Notes: a model not told the origin generated them from the sequence alone. Positions 1 through 7,419 are shown, counted from the stretch's first letter. The stretch: DNA of 15,142 bases from Pseudomonadota bacterium (GCA_018262135.1 JAGTSD010000005.1:1-15142); one strand, 5' to 3'. Program-made: numbers and translations.

Positions 1-635
1 TGTTCGAGCGGCGCGCGCCGGGGCTGTATCACAACACCGCCGTGGTGCTGGAGCGCGACGGGAGCATCGCCGGAACCTATCGCAAGATGCACGTTCCCGA
101 CGATCCCGGCTATTACGAGAAATTCTATTTCACGCCCGGCGATCTCGGCTTCACGCCGATTGACACTTCGGTGGGCCGGCTTGGCGTGCTGGTGTGCTGG
201 GACCAGTGGTTTCCCGAAGCAGCGCGGCTGATGGCGCTGGCCGGTGCGGAACTGCTGCTGTATCCGACTGCCATCGGCTGGAATCCCCAGGACGAGGAAG
301 ACGAGCGCCAGCGGCAGTGGGAAGCCTGGTTCCTCATCCAGCGGGCGCACGCCGTCGCCAACGGCCTGCCGGTGGTGGTCTGCAACCGGGTCGGCTTCGA
401 ACCGGACCCGTCCGGCCAAACCCCCGGCGCGCAGTTCTGGGGCAGCAGCTTCATCGTCGGCCCGCAGGGCGAATGGCTCGGCACCACCCCGTCCGACCAG
501 CCGGCCACGCTGGCGGCGGAACTGGATTTGAGCCGTACCGAACAGGTGCGGCGGACCTGGCCTCATCTGCGCGACCGGCGGATTGATGCCTACGAGGGAT
601 TGCTGCAGCGGTACCTGGACCACCCAGTAGTCTGA
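1..635 (+). CDS. aguB: N-carbamoylputrescine amidase (carbon-nitrogen hydrolase), 3' part
   Basis: This is the C-terminal part of a nitrilase-superfamily amidase. Its reading frame is already open at base 3, so the start lies outside the window. Family role: hydrolysis of N-carbamoylputrescine to putrescine, CO2 and ammonia in the cytoplasm, the last step of the agmatine route to polyamines. Two of the three Glu-Lys-Cys catalytic residues are visible: the lysine in YRKMHVPDDP (about bases 81-110) and the nucleophilic cysteine in LVCWDQWFPEA (about 190-222). The glutamate would be upstream. The CWDQWFPEAARLMA stretch and the later WGSSFIVGPQGE are typical of the AguB branch rather than of generic nitrilases. 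The TGA stop at 633-635 is followed directly by a repeat region. No aguA (agmatine deiminase) is visible, but it could lie upstream. Substrate assignment rests on family resemblance only. Confidence 0.88.
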   Translation, partial: FERRAPGLYHNTAVVLERDGSIAGTYRKMHVPDDPGYYEKFYFTPGDLGFTPIDTSVGRLGVLVCWDQWFPEAARLMALAGAELLLYPTAIGWNPQDEEDERQRQWEAWFLIQRAHAVANGLPVVVCNRVGFEPDPSGQTPGAQFWGSSFIVGPQGEWLGTTPSDQPATLAAELDLSRTEQVRRTWPHLRDRRIDAYEGLLQRYLDHPVV

Positions 636-636
636 A

Positions 637-745
637 TCACGGATTGTCACGGATGCCACGGATGCCACGGATGCCACGGATGCCACGGATGCCACGGATG
701 CCACGGATGGTTTTGTGTCATCCGTTCATCCGTTTAATCCGTGAT
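637..745. repeat. 9-bp tandem repeat array inside an inverted repeat
   Basis: Six perfect head-to-tail copies of ccacggatg occupy 656-709, preceded by a variant copy (tcacggatg, 647-655) and by tcacggatt at 637-645. Downstream, 718-745 carries the opposite strand: two copies of catccgt-type sequence and then aatccgtga at 736-744, the exact reverse complement of 637-645. The whole block can fold into a long imperfect hairpin in which several repeat copies compete to pair with the right arm. It begins just after the aguB stop, so it may also end transcription, although no T-run follows it. It looks like a dispersed intergenic repeat whose inner unit has expanded by slippage. Confidence 0.85.
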
Positions 746-1014
746 CCCGAATTTAACCGGGTCGAACTTGTCCTACGAACTGGTTGAATAAACCGGTCGA
801 ATCTATCCTATAGTTTATTGTTCGAGGTTGCCTGAAACCGCGCAACACCACCGATCCCGTACATGCCACGCCACCCAAGCCAGCCGTCCCCAGCCATTTC
901 CGTAAAGTGGATCACCCCTGATCCCGAGGGTCTGGTCGTCGGCTGATCCGTCAACCCCACCTTTTTGACCCACAAGCCTCAATCATCCGACGGGCATCAC
1001 GCCGAGGAGTAAGT
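746..1014 (+). promoter_or_regulatory. Upstream region of frdABCD with possible control sequences
   Basis: This gene-free stretch should hold the frd promoter. A possible sigma-70 pair is TTGAAT (784-789) with TATAGT (809-814), but the 19-base spacer is long, so it is only a candidate. An imperfect direct repeat flanks and overlaps it: aaccgggtcgaacttgtccta (split here as aaccgg + gtcgaa + cttgtccta) at 755-775, and its shorter relative at 791-810. Further down, ggatca-cccc-tgatcc (909-924) is a perfect 6-4-6 inverted repeat that could bind a dimeric regulator. I found no match to the FNR consensus (TTGAT-N4-ATCAA), although anaerobic control would be expected. A good ribosome binding site, GAGGAG at 1004-1009, lies five bases before the frdA ATG. 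Confidence 0.4.
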
Positions 1015-2775
1015 ATGGAGATCATCAAAACCGACGTGGCCATCGTCGGCGCGGGAGGGGCGGGACTACGCGCCGCCATCGCGCTCGCCGAAGCCGACCC
1101 AAAGATTCGCATCGCCTTGATTTCAAAGGTCTATCCGATGCGCAGTCACACCTGCGCCGCCGAAGGCGGGGCCGCCGGCGTCATCAAGCCCGATGACAGC
1201 CTCGACTTGCACTTCAACGACACGGTCGGCGGCGGGGACTGGCTGTGCGACCAGGACGCCGTTGAATACTTCATTAACGAGGCCCCCAAGGAACTGATTC
1301 AACTGGAGCACTGGGGCTGCCCGTGGAGCCGCGAGCCGGATGGGTCGGTCGCCGTTCGTCCTTTTGGCGGGATGAAGATCAAGCGCACCTGGTTCGCCGC
1401 CGACAAATCGGGCTTCCACATCCTCCACACCCTGTTTCAGACTTCGCTCAAGTACCCGACCATCCAGCGCTTCGACGAGTACTACGCCACCGATCTGCTG
1501 GTGGACGACGGGCGGTGTCAGGGCTTCACCGCGCTGGAAATTCGCAGCGGCCAAATGAAGCAGTTCCAGGCCAAGGCGGTGATCATCGCCGGCGGCGGCG
1601 GCGGGCGCATGTTCCCCTTCACCACCAACGGCGCCATCAAGACCGGCGACGGCATGGCGCTGGCCTATCGCGCCGGCGCGCCGCTCAAGGACATGGAGTT
1701 CGTCCAGTACCATCCGACCGGCCTGCCGAACACCGGCATTCTGTTGACCGAGGGCTGTCGCGGCGAAGGTGGCATCCTGGTCAACAAGCACGGTCGCCGC
1801 TATTTGCAGGATTACGGCATGGGGCCGGAAACTCCGGTCGGCCAGCCGGTGCTCAAGACCATGGAACTCGGCCCGCGCGACCGGCTGAGCCAGGCGTTCT
1901 GGCACGAGCAGAAGAAGGGCAACACCGTCTCCACCCAGTGGGGCGACTGCGTGCTGCTGGACATGCGCCATCTGGGGGAAAAGAAGATCAACGAGCGGTT
2001 GCCGTTCGTGCGCGACCTGTCCATCAGCTATCTGGGCATGGACCCGGTCAAGGAGCCGATCCCGATCCGCCCGGTGGTGCATTACATGATGGGCGGCATC
2101 CATACCGACATCCAGGCCGCCACGCCGCTGCCGGGGCTGTTCGCGGCGGGCGAATGCGCCTGCGTCAGCATCAACGGCGCGAACCGGCTGGGTTCCAACT
2201 CCCTGACCGAGCTGCTGGTGTTCGGGCGGCGGGCGGCGCTGAGCGCCATCGCCCATGTCCAGTCCGGGCTGGCCACCAGCAATGACGCCGCGCTGGCCGC
2301 CAAAGCGCAAGACTCCGAGAACCGCATCCGGGCTTTGTTCGCCAAGAGCCAGGGCACGGAATCCATCGCCGGTCTGCGCAAGGAGATGATGCACACCATG
2401 GAGGAAGGCGCCGGCATTTACCGCACCGGCGAGGAATTGGCGAAGACGTGCGACAAGATCGCCGAACTGCGCCAACGCTATGCCGGCATCGCGCTGCACG
2501 ACAAGACCAGCGTCTACAACACCGACCTGTTGCAGGCGCTGGAGCTGGGTTCGATGCTCGACTGCGCCGAGGCGGTCGCGGTGGGCGCGCGGGACCGCAC
2601 GGAATCGCGGGGCGCGCACCAGCGGTTGGACTTCACCGCGCGGGATGATCAGAACTTCCTCAAGCATACCCTGGCCTACTATCATCCCACCGAACCGCCG
2701 CGCCTCGACTACCTCGATGTGGTGATCACTAAGTCGCAACCCGGAGTCCGCGATTACTCAGGAGCCAAGCAATGA
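1015..2775 (+). CDS. frdA: Fumarate reductase flavoprotein subunit
   Basis: This is the catalytic FAD subunit of quinol:fumarate reductase. It reduces fumarate to succinate on the cytoplasmic face of the membrane and resembles succinate dehydrogenase A. The 586-residue length is near the family norm. Visible features are the N-terminal dinucleotide-binding loop GAGGAG (residues 12-17), the covalent FAD histidine in RSHT (His45), HPTG with His233, GPRD with the proposed proton-donor Arg288, HYMMGG with His356, and GANRLGSNS with Arg391. As I recall the E. coli FrdA numbering (His44, His232, Arg287, His355, Arg390), each is shifted by exactly one, so the active site appears complete. The start is fixed by GAGGAG five bases upstream. 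The gene overlaps frdB by four bases (ATGA). The C/D anchors downstream make it FrdA rather than SdhA, although such enzymes can run both ways. Confidence 0.95.
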   Translation: MEIIKTDVAIVGAGGAGLRAAIALAEADPKIRIALISKVYPMRSHTCAAEGGAAGVIKPDDSLDLHFNDTVGGGDWLCDQDAVEYFINEAPKELIQLEHWGCPWSREPDGSVAVRPFGGMKIKRTWFAADKSGFHILHTLFQTSLKYPTIQRFDEYYATDLLVDDGRCQGFTALEIRSGQMKQFQAKAVIIAGGGGGRMFPFTTNGAIKTGDGMALAYRAGAPLKDMEFVQYHPTGLPNTGILLTEGCRGEGGILVNKHGRRYLQDYGMGPETPVGQPVLKTMELGPRDRLSQAFWHEQKKGNTVSTQWGDCVLLDMRHLGEKKINERLPFVRDLSISYLGMDPVKEPIPIRPVVHYMMGGIHTDIQAATPLPGLFAAGECACVSINGANRLGSNSLTELLVFGRRAALSAIAHVQSGLATSNDAALAAKAQDSENRIRALFAKSQGTESIAGLRKEMMHTMEEGAGIYRTGEELAKTCDKIAELRQRYAGIALHDKTSVYNTDLLQALELGSMLDCAEAVAVGARDRTESRGAHQRLDFTARDDQNFLKHTLAYYHPTEPPRLDYLDVVITKSQPGVRDYSGAKQ

Positions 2776-3515
2776 GCGAACGCCAAATCCAACTGGAGGT
2801 GCTCCGCTACAACCCGGAGACCGATAGCGCGCCCCGGTTTCAGACCTATGCCGTGCCCTGCCTGAACGAATGGGTGGTGCTCGACGCCCTGAACTACGTC
2901 AAGGAAAATCTGGACCCGACCCTGAGCTATCGGTGGTCCTGCCACATGGCGGTCTGCGGCAGTTGCGGCATGATGATCAACGGCGAACCCAAACTCGGCT
3001 GCAAGGCGTTCATTCACGAATACGGCGACAGCATCCGGGTCGAGCCGCTGGCGCACTTCCCCATCGAGCGGGATCTGGTGACCGTGGTCGAGGATTTCAT
3101 CGCCAAGCTGGCCAGCGTCAAGCCCTACCTGATTCCGAAGGAGGACAAGCCGGTCAGCGCCGGCGAGTTCAAGCAGACGCCGGCGGAACTGATGAAGTTC
3201 AAGCAGTACACGCTGTGCATCAACTGCATGTTGTGCTACGCCGCCTGCCCACAATACGGTCTGGTGCCGGAATTCGTCGGGCCGGCGGCCCTGGCCCTGG
3301 CGCATCGCTACAACCAGGATTCGCGCGACGGGGGCCGGGATCAGCGCCAGGAAGTGGTCGCCTCCGATGAGGGCGTGTGGGAATGCTCGTTCGTCGGCGC
3401 CTGCTCCGAGGTCTGCCCCAAGCACGTGGACCCCGCCGGCGCGCTGCAACAGATCAAGGTGGCCAGCACCATTGACTGGTACAAAGAACACTTGATGCCA
3501 TGGGTGAAGAAATGA
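2772..3515 (+). CDS. frdB: Fumarate reductase iron-sulfur subunit
   Basis: This is the electron-transfer subunit between the membrane quinol site and the FAD of FrdA. Three iron-sulfur clusters can be placed. The N-terminal ferredoxin-like domain has Cys57, Cys62, Cys65 and Cys77 for [2Fe-2S]. The C-terminal domain has [12 protein letters not shown] (Cys149, 152, 155, 159) for [4Fe-4S], and Cys205, Cys211 and Cys215 in [12 protein letters not shown] for [3Fe-4S]. The 247-residue length is usual. The closing [13 protein letters not shown] and the AACPQYG wording resemble E. coli-type FrdB. The start codon overlaps the frdA stop as ATGA, which implies translational coupling. The last codons overlap the start of frdC in the same way. 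Confidence 0.95.
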   Translation: MSERQIQLEVLRYNPETDSAPRFQTYAVPCLNEWVVLDALNYVKENLDPTLSYRWSCHMAVCGSCGMMINGEPKLGCKAFIHEYGDSIRVEPLAHFPIERDLVTVVEDFIAKLASVKPYLIPKEDKPVSAGEFKQTPAELMKFKQYTLCINCMLCYAACPQYGLVPEFVGPAALALAHRYNQDSRDGGRDQRQEVVASDEGVWECSFVGACSEVCPKHVDPAGALQQIKVASTIDWYKEHLMPWVKK

Positions 3516-3898
3516 GCCGCAAACCGTATGTCCGTGAGATTTCCAAGACCACCTGGTTTCTTCGGCAGCCGCGCTACATGCGCTACATGGCGCGCGAAGT
3601 GACCTGCATTTTCATCTTCGCCTACACCTTCCTGCTGATCTGCGCCCTGGGCAGCCTGGCGGACGGGCCGGACGCCTTTCAGGAGTTCCTGAATTCGCTG
3701 CGCAGTCCGTGGGGCGTGCTGTTCAATCTGGCGGTCCTGGTGGTGACGGCGTACCACAGCCTGTCGTGGTTTGTAGTGACGCCGCAGGCCATGCCGATCC
3801 AGCGCGGCGAGGAGTTTGTGCCCGGCAACATCATCGTCAACGCCCACTACGGGGCCTGGGCGGTAGTCTCGCTGATCATCCTGATCTGGGGAATGTAA
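3512..3898 (+). CDS. frdC: Fumarate reductase membrane anchor subunit C
   Basis: This is a hydrophobic anchor that, with FrdD, attaches FrdAB to the inner membrane and forms the quinol sites. From the ATG at 3512 it is 128 residues, with three predicted membrane segments at about 31-49, 68-88 and 110-127. KPYVRE near the start and REVT with Glu29 match E. coli-type FrdC, in which Glu29 acts at the quinol site. His82 sits in AYHSLSW, the position of the conserved E. coli His82. An in-frame ATG at 3500 would add four residues (MGEE). I prefer 3512 because it overlaps the frdB stop as ATGA and has purine-rich GGGTGAAG just upstream. No heme-ligand pattern of the SdhC type is evident. Confidence 0.9.
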   Translation: MSRKPYVREISKTTWFLRQPRYMRYMAREVTCIFIFAYTFLLICALGSLADGPDAFQEFLNSLRSPWGVLFNLAVLVVTAYHSLSWFVVTPQAMPIQRGEEFVPGNIIVNAHYGAWAVVSLIILIWGM

Positions 3899-3899
3899 G

Positions 3900-4241
3900 A
3901 TGGCCAAATCCAACAAACCGATCTTCTGGGGGTTGTTCGCCGCCGGCGGCACGGTCACCGCATTCGTGACCCCGGCGCTGGTGCTGATCACGCTGTTCGC
4001 CGCCTTTGGCGCCGGCATGGATATGTTTACCTATGAAGCGATCCATGCGTTTGCCGCCTGGTGGCTGGGCAAGCTGATCATCTTTGGCGTGATCCTGCTG
4101 TCGCTGTGGCATGCCGCGCACCGGCTGCGGGTGACCGCTCACGACTTCGGCATCCGCGCCGACACGGTGGTCGCGTATGTCGTGTATGGACTCGCGGCTC
4201 TGGGCACGCTGATGACGATCGTCTACCTGCTGCGGATCTGA
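3900..4241 (+). CDS. frdD: Fumarate reductase membrane anchor subunit D
   Basis: This is the second hydrophobic anchor of the quinol:fumarate reductase, 113 residues with three predicted membrane segments (about 12-37, 55-77 and 90-112). The N-terminal KPIFWGLFAAGG is close to the E. coli FrdD opening (PVFWGLFGAGG), and the WHAAHRLRVTAHDF stretch matches the conserved His-rich loop after helix two. It starts one base after the frdC stop (TAAGATG). It completes an A-B-C-D order, typical of type-D fumarate reductases, whereas succinate dehydrogenase operons usually run C-D-A-B. Because the downstream gene is rquA, the electron donor is probably rhodoquinol rather than menaquinol. That is inference from context. 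Confidence 0.9.
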   Translation: MAKSNKPIFWGLFAAGGTVTAFVTPALVLITLFAAFGAGMDMFTYEAIHAFAAWWLGKLIIFGVILLSLWHAAHRLRVTAHDFGIRADTVVAYVVYGLAALGTLMTIVYLLRI

Positions 4242-4294
4242 GAGCGCATTCCGATCCGCCGACCCTGTCAACCCTTAACCCTGTCATCGCCAAC

Positions 4295-4325
4295 CCCTCT
4301 CCCACCACGGGAGAGGGCATTTTTT
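4295..4325 (+). terminator. Rho-independent terminator after frdD
   Basis: A perfect 9-bp stem, ccctctccc (4295-4303) and gggagaggg (4309-4317), with a five-base loop, is followed by CA and six T residues (4320-4325). It lies 53 bases after the frdD stop and 27 bases before the rquA ATG. Strong GC pairing plus the T-run make it a good terminator. The ccctctccc/gggagaggg core also resembles a dispersed palindrome common in gammaproteobacterial intergenic regions. A short direct repeat, accctgtca at 4262-4270 and 4278-4286, precedes it. Confidence 0.8.
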
Positions 4326-4352
4326 ATCGGCTCCAAGGAAGCTTTTGCAGCC

Positions 4353-5171
4353 ATGAGTTCCCAATCCGATCAATGCGCGGCCACCCAGCCCCGACCACAG
4401 TCGTTGGATAACGGCGCGGGCCTGGAGCCGGCGACCGCCCGCGTTGCAGACACGGCCCAGTTCGAAGCCTCCAGCGCGGCGGATGAGTTTCCGACCCACG
4501 TTCCATTGCCGGCGTACTTGCAGCAAACCTACTGGTGGGCCTATCTGCATCCCGCCGCCGTGCGCTTCTTCGAACGGCAATGGCTGGTCAATCTGATCCT
4601 GTGGGGCAATTTTGCCCGGCTGCGCGATCTGGCCCTGGACGAGATCGGCCAGTCCATCGCGGGCGACGTACTGCAAGTGGCGTGTGTTTACGGGAACTTT
4701 ACCGAGCGGCTGATCGAGCGGCTGGCGCCGACCGGGCGGCTGGACGTGGTGGATGTCGCCCAGGTCCAGTTGGAGAATCTGAAAGGCAAGCTCAAGGATC
4801 CATCCCGCATTGGCGTTTACCATCAGGATTCCACCGATTTGCGCTTTGCCGACGCCAGCTACGATTGCGTCGTCCTGTTTTTCCTGCTGCACGAGCAGCC
4901 GGAAGACGTGCGCGCCCAAACCGTGGCCCAGGCGCTGCGCGTGGTCAAACCCGGCGGCAAGGTGGTTTTCGTGGATTATCACGGTCCAAGCTGGCTCAAT
5001 CCGTTCCGCTACATCATGACGGCCATCCTCAAAACCCTGGAGCCCTTCGCCATGGATTTGTGGCGTCAGGACATCACGGACTGGCTGCCCGACCGGGGGC
5101 GGGCGTTCAAGGTCGAAAAGGAAACCTTTTTCGGGGGGCTTTATCAGAAGGTAGTCGTGACCCGGCCTTGA
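4353..5171 (+). CDS. rquA: Rhodoquinone biosynthesis protein RquA (methyltransferase fold)
   Basis: This 272-residue protein has a class I SAM-dependent methyltransferase fold and is recognised as RquA. RquA replaces a ubiquinone methoxy group with an amino group, giving rhodoquinone, with SAM as a substrate. Evidence: the block YWWAYLHPAAVRFFE (60-74) followed by RQWLVNLILWGNFARLRD (75-92) is the RquA signature. The usual glycine-rich motif I is replaced by VACVYGNFT (109-117), an atypical SAM site characteristic of this family. DVVDVAQVQLENL (131-143), FFLLHEQPEDVR (176-187) and KPGGKVVFVDYH (199-210) follow, then LEPFAMDLWR (229-238). The first 45 or so residues are a low-complexity Gln/Ala-rich extension. 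AAGGA at 4335-4339 is a rather distant ribosome binding site. Its position behind frdABCD supports the function. The alternative is another quinone or lipid methyltransferase, which I think unlikely. Confidence 0.88.
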   Translation: MSSQSDQCAATQPRPQSLDNGAGLEPATARVADTAQFEASSAADEFPTHVPLPAYLQQTYWWAYLHPAAVRFFERQWLVNLILWGNFARLRDLALDEIGQSIAGDVLQVACVYGNFTERLIERLAPTGRLDVVDVAQVQLENLKGKLKDPSRIGVYHQDSTDLRFADASYDCVVLFFLLHEQPEDVRAQTVAQALRVVKPGGKVVFVDYHGPSWLNPFRYIMTAILKTLEPFAMDLWRQDITDWLPDRGRAFKVEKETFFGGLYQKVVVTRP

Positions 5172-5248
5172 GAATTCACAACCGCAGGAGGTCGGAGTTG
5201 AGGGATAATACCGCTACACTCAACCCAACCCAACGGAGGTTAACCGCC

Positions 5249-5458
5249 ATGAACATCACCCCGAACGTCGGCTCGACCGACAAGATCGCCCGCATCGCGG
5301 TCGGCGCTATCCTGATCCTGCTGGCACTGTTTGGAACCATCGGCTGGTGGGGCTGGATCGGCGTGGTGCCGCTCGCCAGCGGTCTGATGAACTGGTGCCC
5401 GGCCTACACCCTGCTCGGCATCAACACCTGCCCGACCGGTAATCGGCCCGGCGCATAG
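5249..5458 (+). CDS. DUF2892 family small inner-membrane protein
   Basis: This is a 69-residue protein of the DUF2892 (YgaP transmembrane-like) family. The pattern is MNITPNVGSTDKIARIAVG, a first hydrophobic segment (about 15-33), a short WWGW turn, a second hydrophobic segment, and the closing NWCPAYTLLGINTCP with two cysteines (54 and 64 by my count). The N-terminal NVGSTDKIARI and the CPxYxLLGxxTCP end are the family hallmarks. In other bacteria the domain occurs alone or fused to rhodanese. Its molecular role is not established. The ATG at 5249 is chosen because GGAGG (5235-5239) lies nine bases upstream. The same frame is open for a long way upstream, but that part is a shadow of rquA. 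It lies 77 bases after rquA and may be read with it. Confidence 0.85.
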   Translation: MNITPNVGSTDKIARIAVGAILILLALFGTIGWWGWIGVVPLASGLMNWCPAYTLLGINTCPTGNRPGA

Positions 5459-5484
5459 CCGTTCCCGTTCGCTGTTTGATCCCG

Positions 5485-5514
5485 ACCGGCCGCCTTGAGC
5501 GGCCGGTTTGTTTT
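5485..5514 (+). terminator. Terminator between DUF2892 gene and der
   Basis: The stem accggccgc (5485-5493) and gcggccggt (5499-5507) is a perfect 9-bp pairing around a five-base loop. It is followed by tttgtttt (5507-5514) on the + strand. It ends transcripts from the rquA-DUF2892 side. On the opposite strand the hairpin lies directly behind the der stop codon but has no T-run after it, so any effect on der transcripts would be weaker. Confidence 0.85.
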
Positions 5515-6917
5515 CAGTGGCGCTTGCCTGTTGCCGGTCGGCTTGTCCGCCGTCCGTCCGGTTTGGACCGGGGGCGTCCCGCTGCTGGCTGGTAGGGATT
5601 CTCGCCGCCGCGAAATTCGACCCGAATCGGCGTGCCCCACAGGTTCAGCCGCTTGCGATAGACGCCGGCCAGATAGCGCCGGTAGGCCTCGGGCACGTGT
5701 TCGATCCGGTTGCCGTGGATGATGATCAGCGGCGGGTTCTGGCCACCCTGATGGGCGTAGCGCAGCTTGATGCTGTGACCGTGGACCAGCGGCGGCTGAT
5801 GGGCGGCCAGCGCGTCTTCCAGAATCCGGGTCAGTTCCGGAGTGGACAGCTTGCGGGTGGCGGCGGCGTAGGCTTCCCGCACCGACCCCAGCAATTCCCC
5901 AACTCCAGTGCCGTGCAGGGCGGAAATGAAATGGATTTTGGCGAAATCGAGAAAGCCCAGCCGCCGGTCCAGGTCGCGCCTGACCTGGGCGCGAATGTCC
6001 GGATCGAGGCGATCCCACTTGTTGACCGCCAGCGCCAGCGCCCGGCCACTGTCCAGCACCAGGCCCAGCAAGCTGGCATCCTGCTCGCTGATGCCCTGCC
6101 GGGCATCCAGGACCAGCACGACCACATGGGCTTGCTCGATGGCTTGCAGGGCCTTGATGACGCTGAATTTCTCCACCGCCTCGCTGACCCGCGCCCGGCG
6201 GCGCACGCCGGCGGTGTCTATTAATACGTAGCGTTGGCCGTCGCGCTCGAACGGTGCGGCGATGCTGTCGCGGGTGGTGCCGGGCAGATCGCTGGCCAGC
6301 ATCCGCTCCTCGCCCAGCAAACGATTGACCAGGGTGGATTTGCCGACGTTGGGCCGCCCGACCACCGCCAGCTTGATGACCCCCTCCGGTTCCTCTGGCG
6401 CGGTCTCTTCTCCCACTTCGACCGTACTCGGCAGGGCGGCGAACACCTCTTCGATCAGCGTTTCGACGCCCTGATTGTGGACGGCGGCGATGACGTGCAG
6501 GTAGTCCAGGCCGAGGGCGTGAAAATCGGCGCTGAGCAGATGCGGATCGCCATGCTCGGCCTTGTTGATCACCAGATGCACCGGCTTGCCGGCGCGGCGC
6601 AACTGGCCGGCAATTTCCTCATCGGCTACGGTCAGTCCGGCGCGCCCGTCCACCAGCAGCAACACAGCGTCGGCCTCCTCAATGGCCCGCCACGCCTGCT
6701 GCTGAACCATCCCTGCCAAACCCTCATCCTCGCCGGTCAGGCCGCCAGTATCCACCACGACATAGGGACCGGGACCGCGCTGGCCGATGCCGTACTGGCG
6801 GTCGCGGGTCAGACCGGGCAGGTCAGCGACCAGCGCGTCGCGGGTGCGGGTCAGGGAATTGAACAGAGTGGATTTGCCGACGTTGGGCCGGCCTACCAGA
6901 GCAATGACGGGCAGCAT
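5514..6917 (-). CDS. der: Ribosome biogenesis GTPase Der (EngA)
   Basis: This essential cytoplasmic GTPase acts in 50S subunit assembly and has the family's unique tandem of two G domains followed by a KH-like domain. At 467 residues it has the expected length. G domain 1 shows GRPNVGKS (9-16), DTGG (56-59) and NKAE (118-121). G domain 2 shows GRPNVGKS (187-194), DTAG (234-237) and NKWD (299-302). NKAE instead of NKxD in the first domain is a variant I recall from other proteobacterial Der proteins. The KH-like part spans about 355-445 and includes [15 protein letters not shown]. The tail is basic ([20 protein letters not shown]). Transcription converges with the rquA side. No clear Shine-Dalgarno sequence precedes the start. 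The hisS/bamB neighbours common in gammaproteobacteria are absent immediately upstream. Confidence 0.97.
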   Translation of the reverse strand: MLPVIALVGRPNVGKSTLFNSLTRTRDALVADLPGLTRDRQYGIGQRGPGPYVVVDTGGLTGEDEGLAGMVQQQAWRAIEEADAVLLLVDGRAGLTVADEEIAGQLRRAGKPVHLVINKAEHGDPHLLSADFHALGLDYLHVIAAVHNQGVETLIEEVFAALPSTVEVGEETAPEEPEGVIKLAVVGRPNVGKSTLVNRLLGEERMLASDLPGTTRDSIAAPFERDGQRYVLIDTAGVRRRARVSEAVEKFSVIKALQAIEQAHVVVLVLDARQGISEQDASLLGLVLDSGRALALAVNKWDRLDPDIRAQVRRDLDRRLGFLDFAKIHFISALHGTGVGELLGSVREAYAAATRKLSTPELTRILEDALAAHQPPLVHGHSIKLRYAHQGGQNPPLIIIHGNRIEHVPEAYRRYLAGVYRKRLNLWGTPIRVEFRGGENPYQPAAGRPRSKPDGRRTSRPATGKRH

Positions 6918-7147
6918 GGGGAACGTATCGTGTCGAAATGTAAAGGTGAGGCATTATGCCTGAAAGCTCTGTTGCGCGACCCCATACCCAGTACCAGGCG
7001 GCTGACCGCCCCGGGCGGCGGCTTCCTTGAAGCCGACCGGCTCCGCCAGGCGCGCCGAGGGTTCCAACCTCTTGCCTTGAACCGCCAACAGCCACATCAT
7101 TGCGATGCTGGGTGAATGGCTCGGATAACGGCACATTCGACGAACGC
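6918..7147. other. Gene-free spacer upstream of der
   Basis: This stretch should contain the der promoter (reading leftward), but I see no convincing -35/-10 pair. A 60-codon open frame runs on the - strand (6954-7136). It has no ribosome binding site and no family I recognise, so I do not call it a gene. Small GC-rich palindromes occur around 7008-7020 (ccgccccgggcgg) and 7033-7045. Confidence 0.4.
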
Positions 7148-7297
7148 GCTAGTGGGCTGTCAACGACGAAACGATGGGTAGGGTGGATGAGCGTAGCGAA
7201 ATCCACCATCAGCGAGTCGCGAAAGGTGGATTGCGCTGCGCTGATCCACCCTACCCTGGATCAAGACCTGTCAAAATTTATGCGTCAATCCACTAGC
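7148..7297. mobile_element. MITE-like palindromic element with 32-bp-arm hairpin
   Basis: The outer ends are an exact 8-bp inverted repeat, gctagtgg (7148-7155) and ccactagc (7290-7297). Inside lies a much longer palindrome: arms 7176-7207 and 7225-7256, each 32 bases, pair with only three mismatches around a 17-base loop. The arm ends, gggtagggtggat and atccaccctaccc, are perfect over 13 bases. No transposase frame is present; open frames crossing it simply read the palindrome. The structure (about 150 bp, terminal inverted repeats, strong secondary structure, intergenic) fits a non-autonomous miniature element or a REP-type repeat. The gggtagggtggat...gcgtagcgaaatccacc wording recalls repeats dispersed in several proteobacterial genomes. 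Confidence 0.7.
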
Positions 7298-7419
7298 TCT
7301 GTTCGGGCCAGCCGGACAAGACGCTCGCATCCCTTCCATCCCGGCCCTGCCGACCGGTTGCCCCGTGCGAGAGGTCAGGTCGGATTTTCACGGTCACGGA
7401 TACACCACTCAGAGGCGCC
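7298..7419 (+). other. Leader region of the Mrp antiporter operon
   Basis: This 122-base spacer lies between the palindromic element and the first antiporter gene. It should carry the operon promoter, but I cannot support a specific -35/-10 pair. AGAGG at 7411-7415, four bases before the ATG, is the likely ribosome binding site. Confidence 0.4.

Noticed and set aside
637..745. CRISPR array
   Set aside because: The repeats are only 9 bases, directly adjacent and have no spacers, so this is a simple tandem repeat.
1123..2739. A 538-codon open frame on the - strand opposite frdA
   Set aside because: It is a shadow frame in GC-rich DNA. The + strand encodes a complete FrdA with every active-site residue, and the - strand peptide is a low-complexity mix of Gln/Arg/Ala with no recognisable motif.
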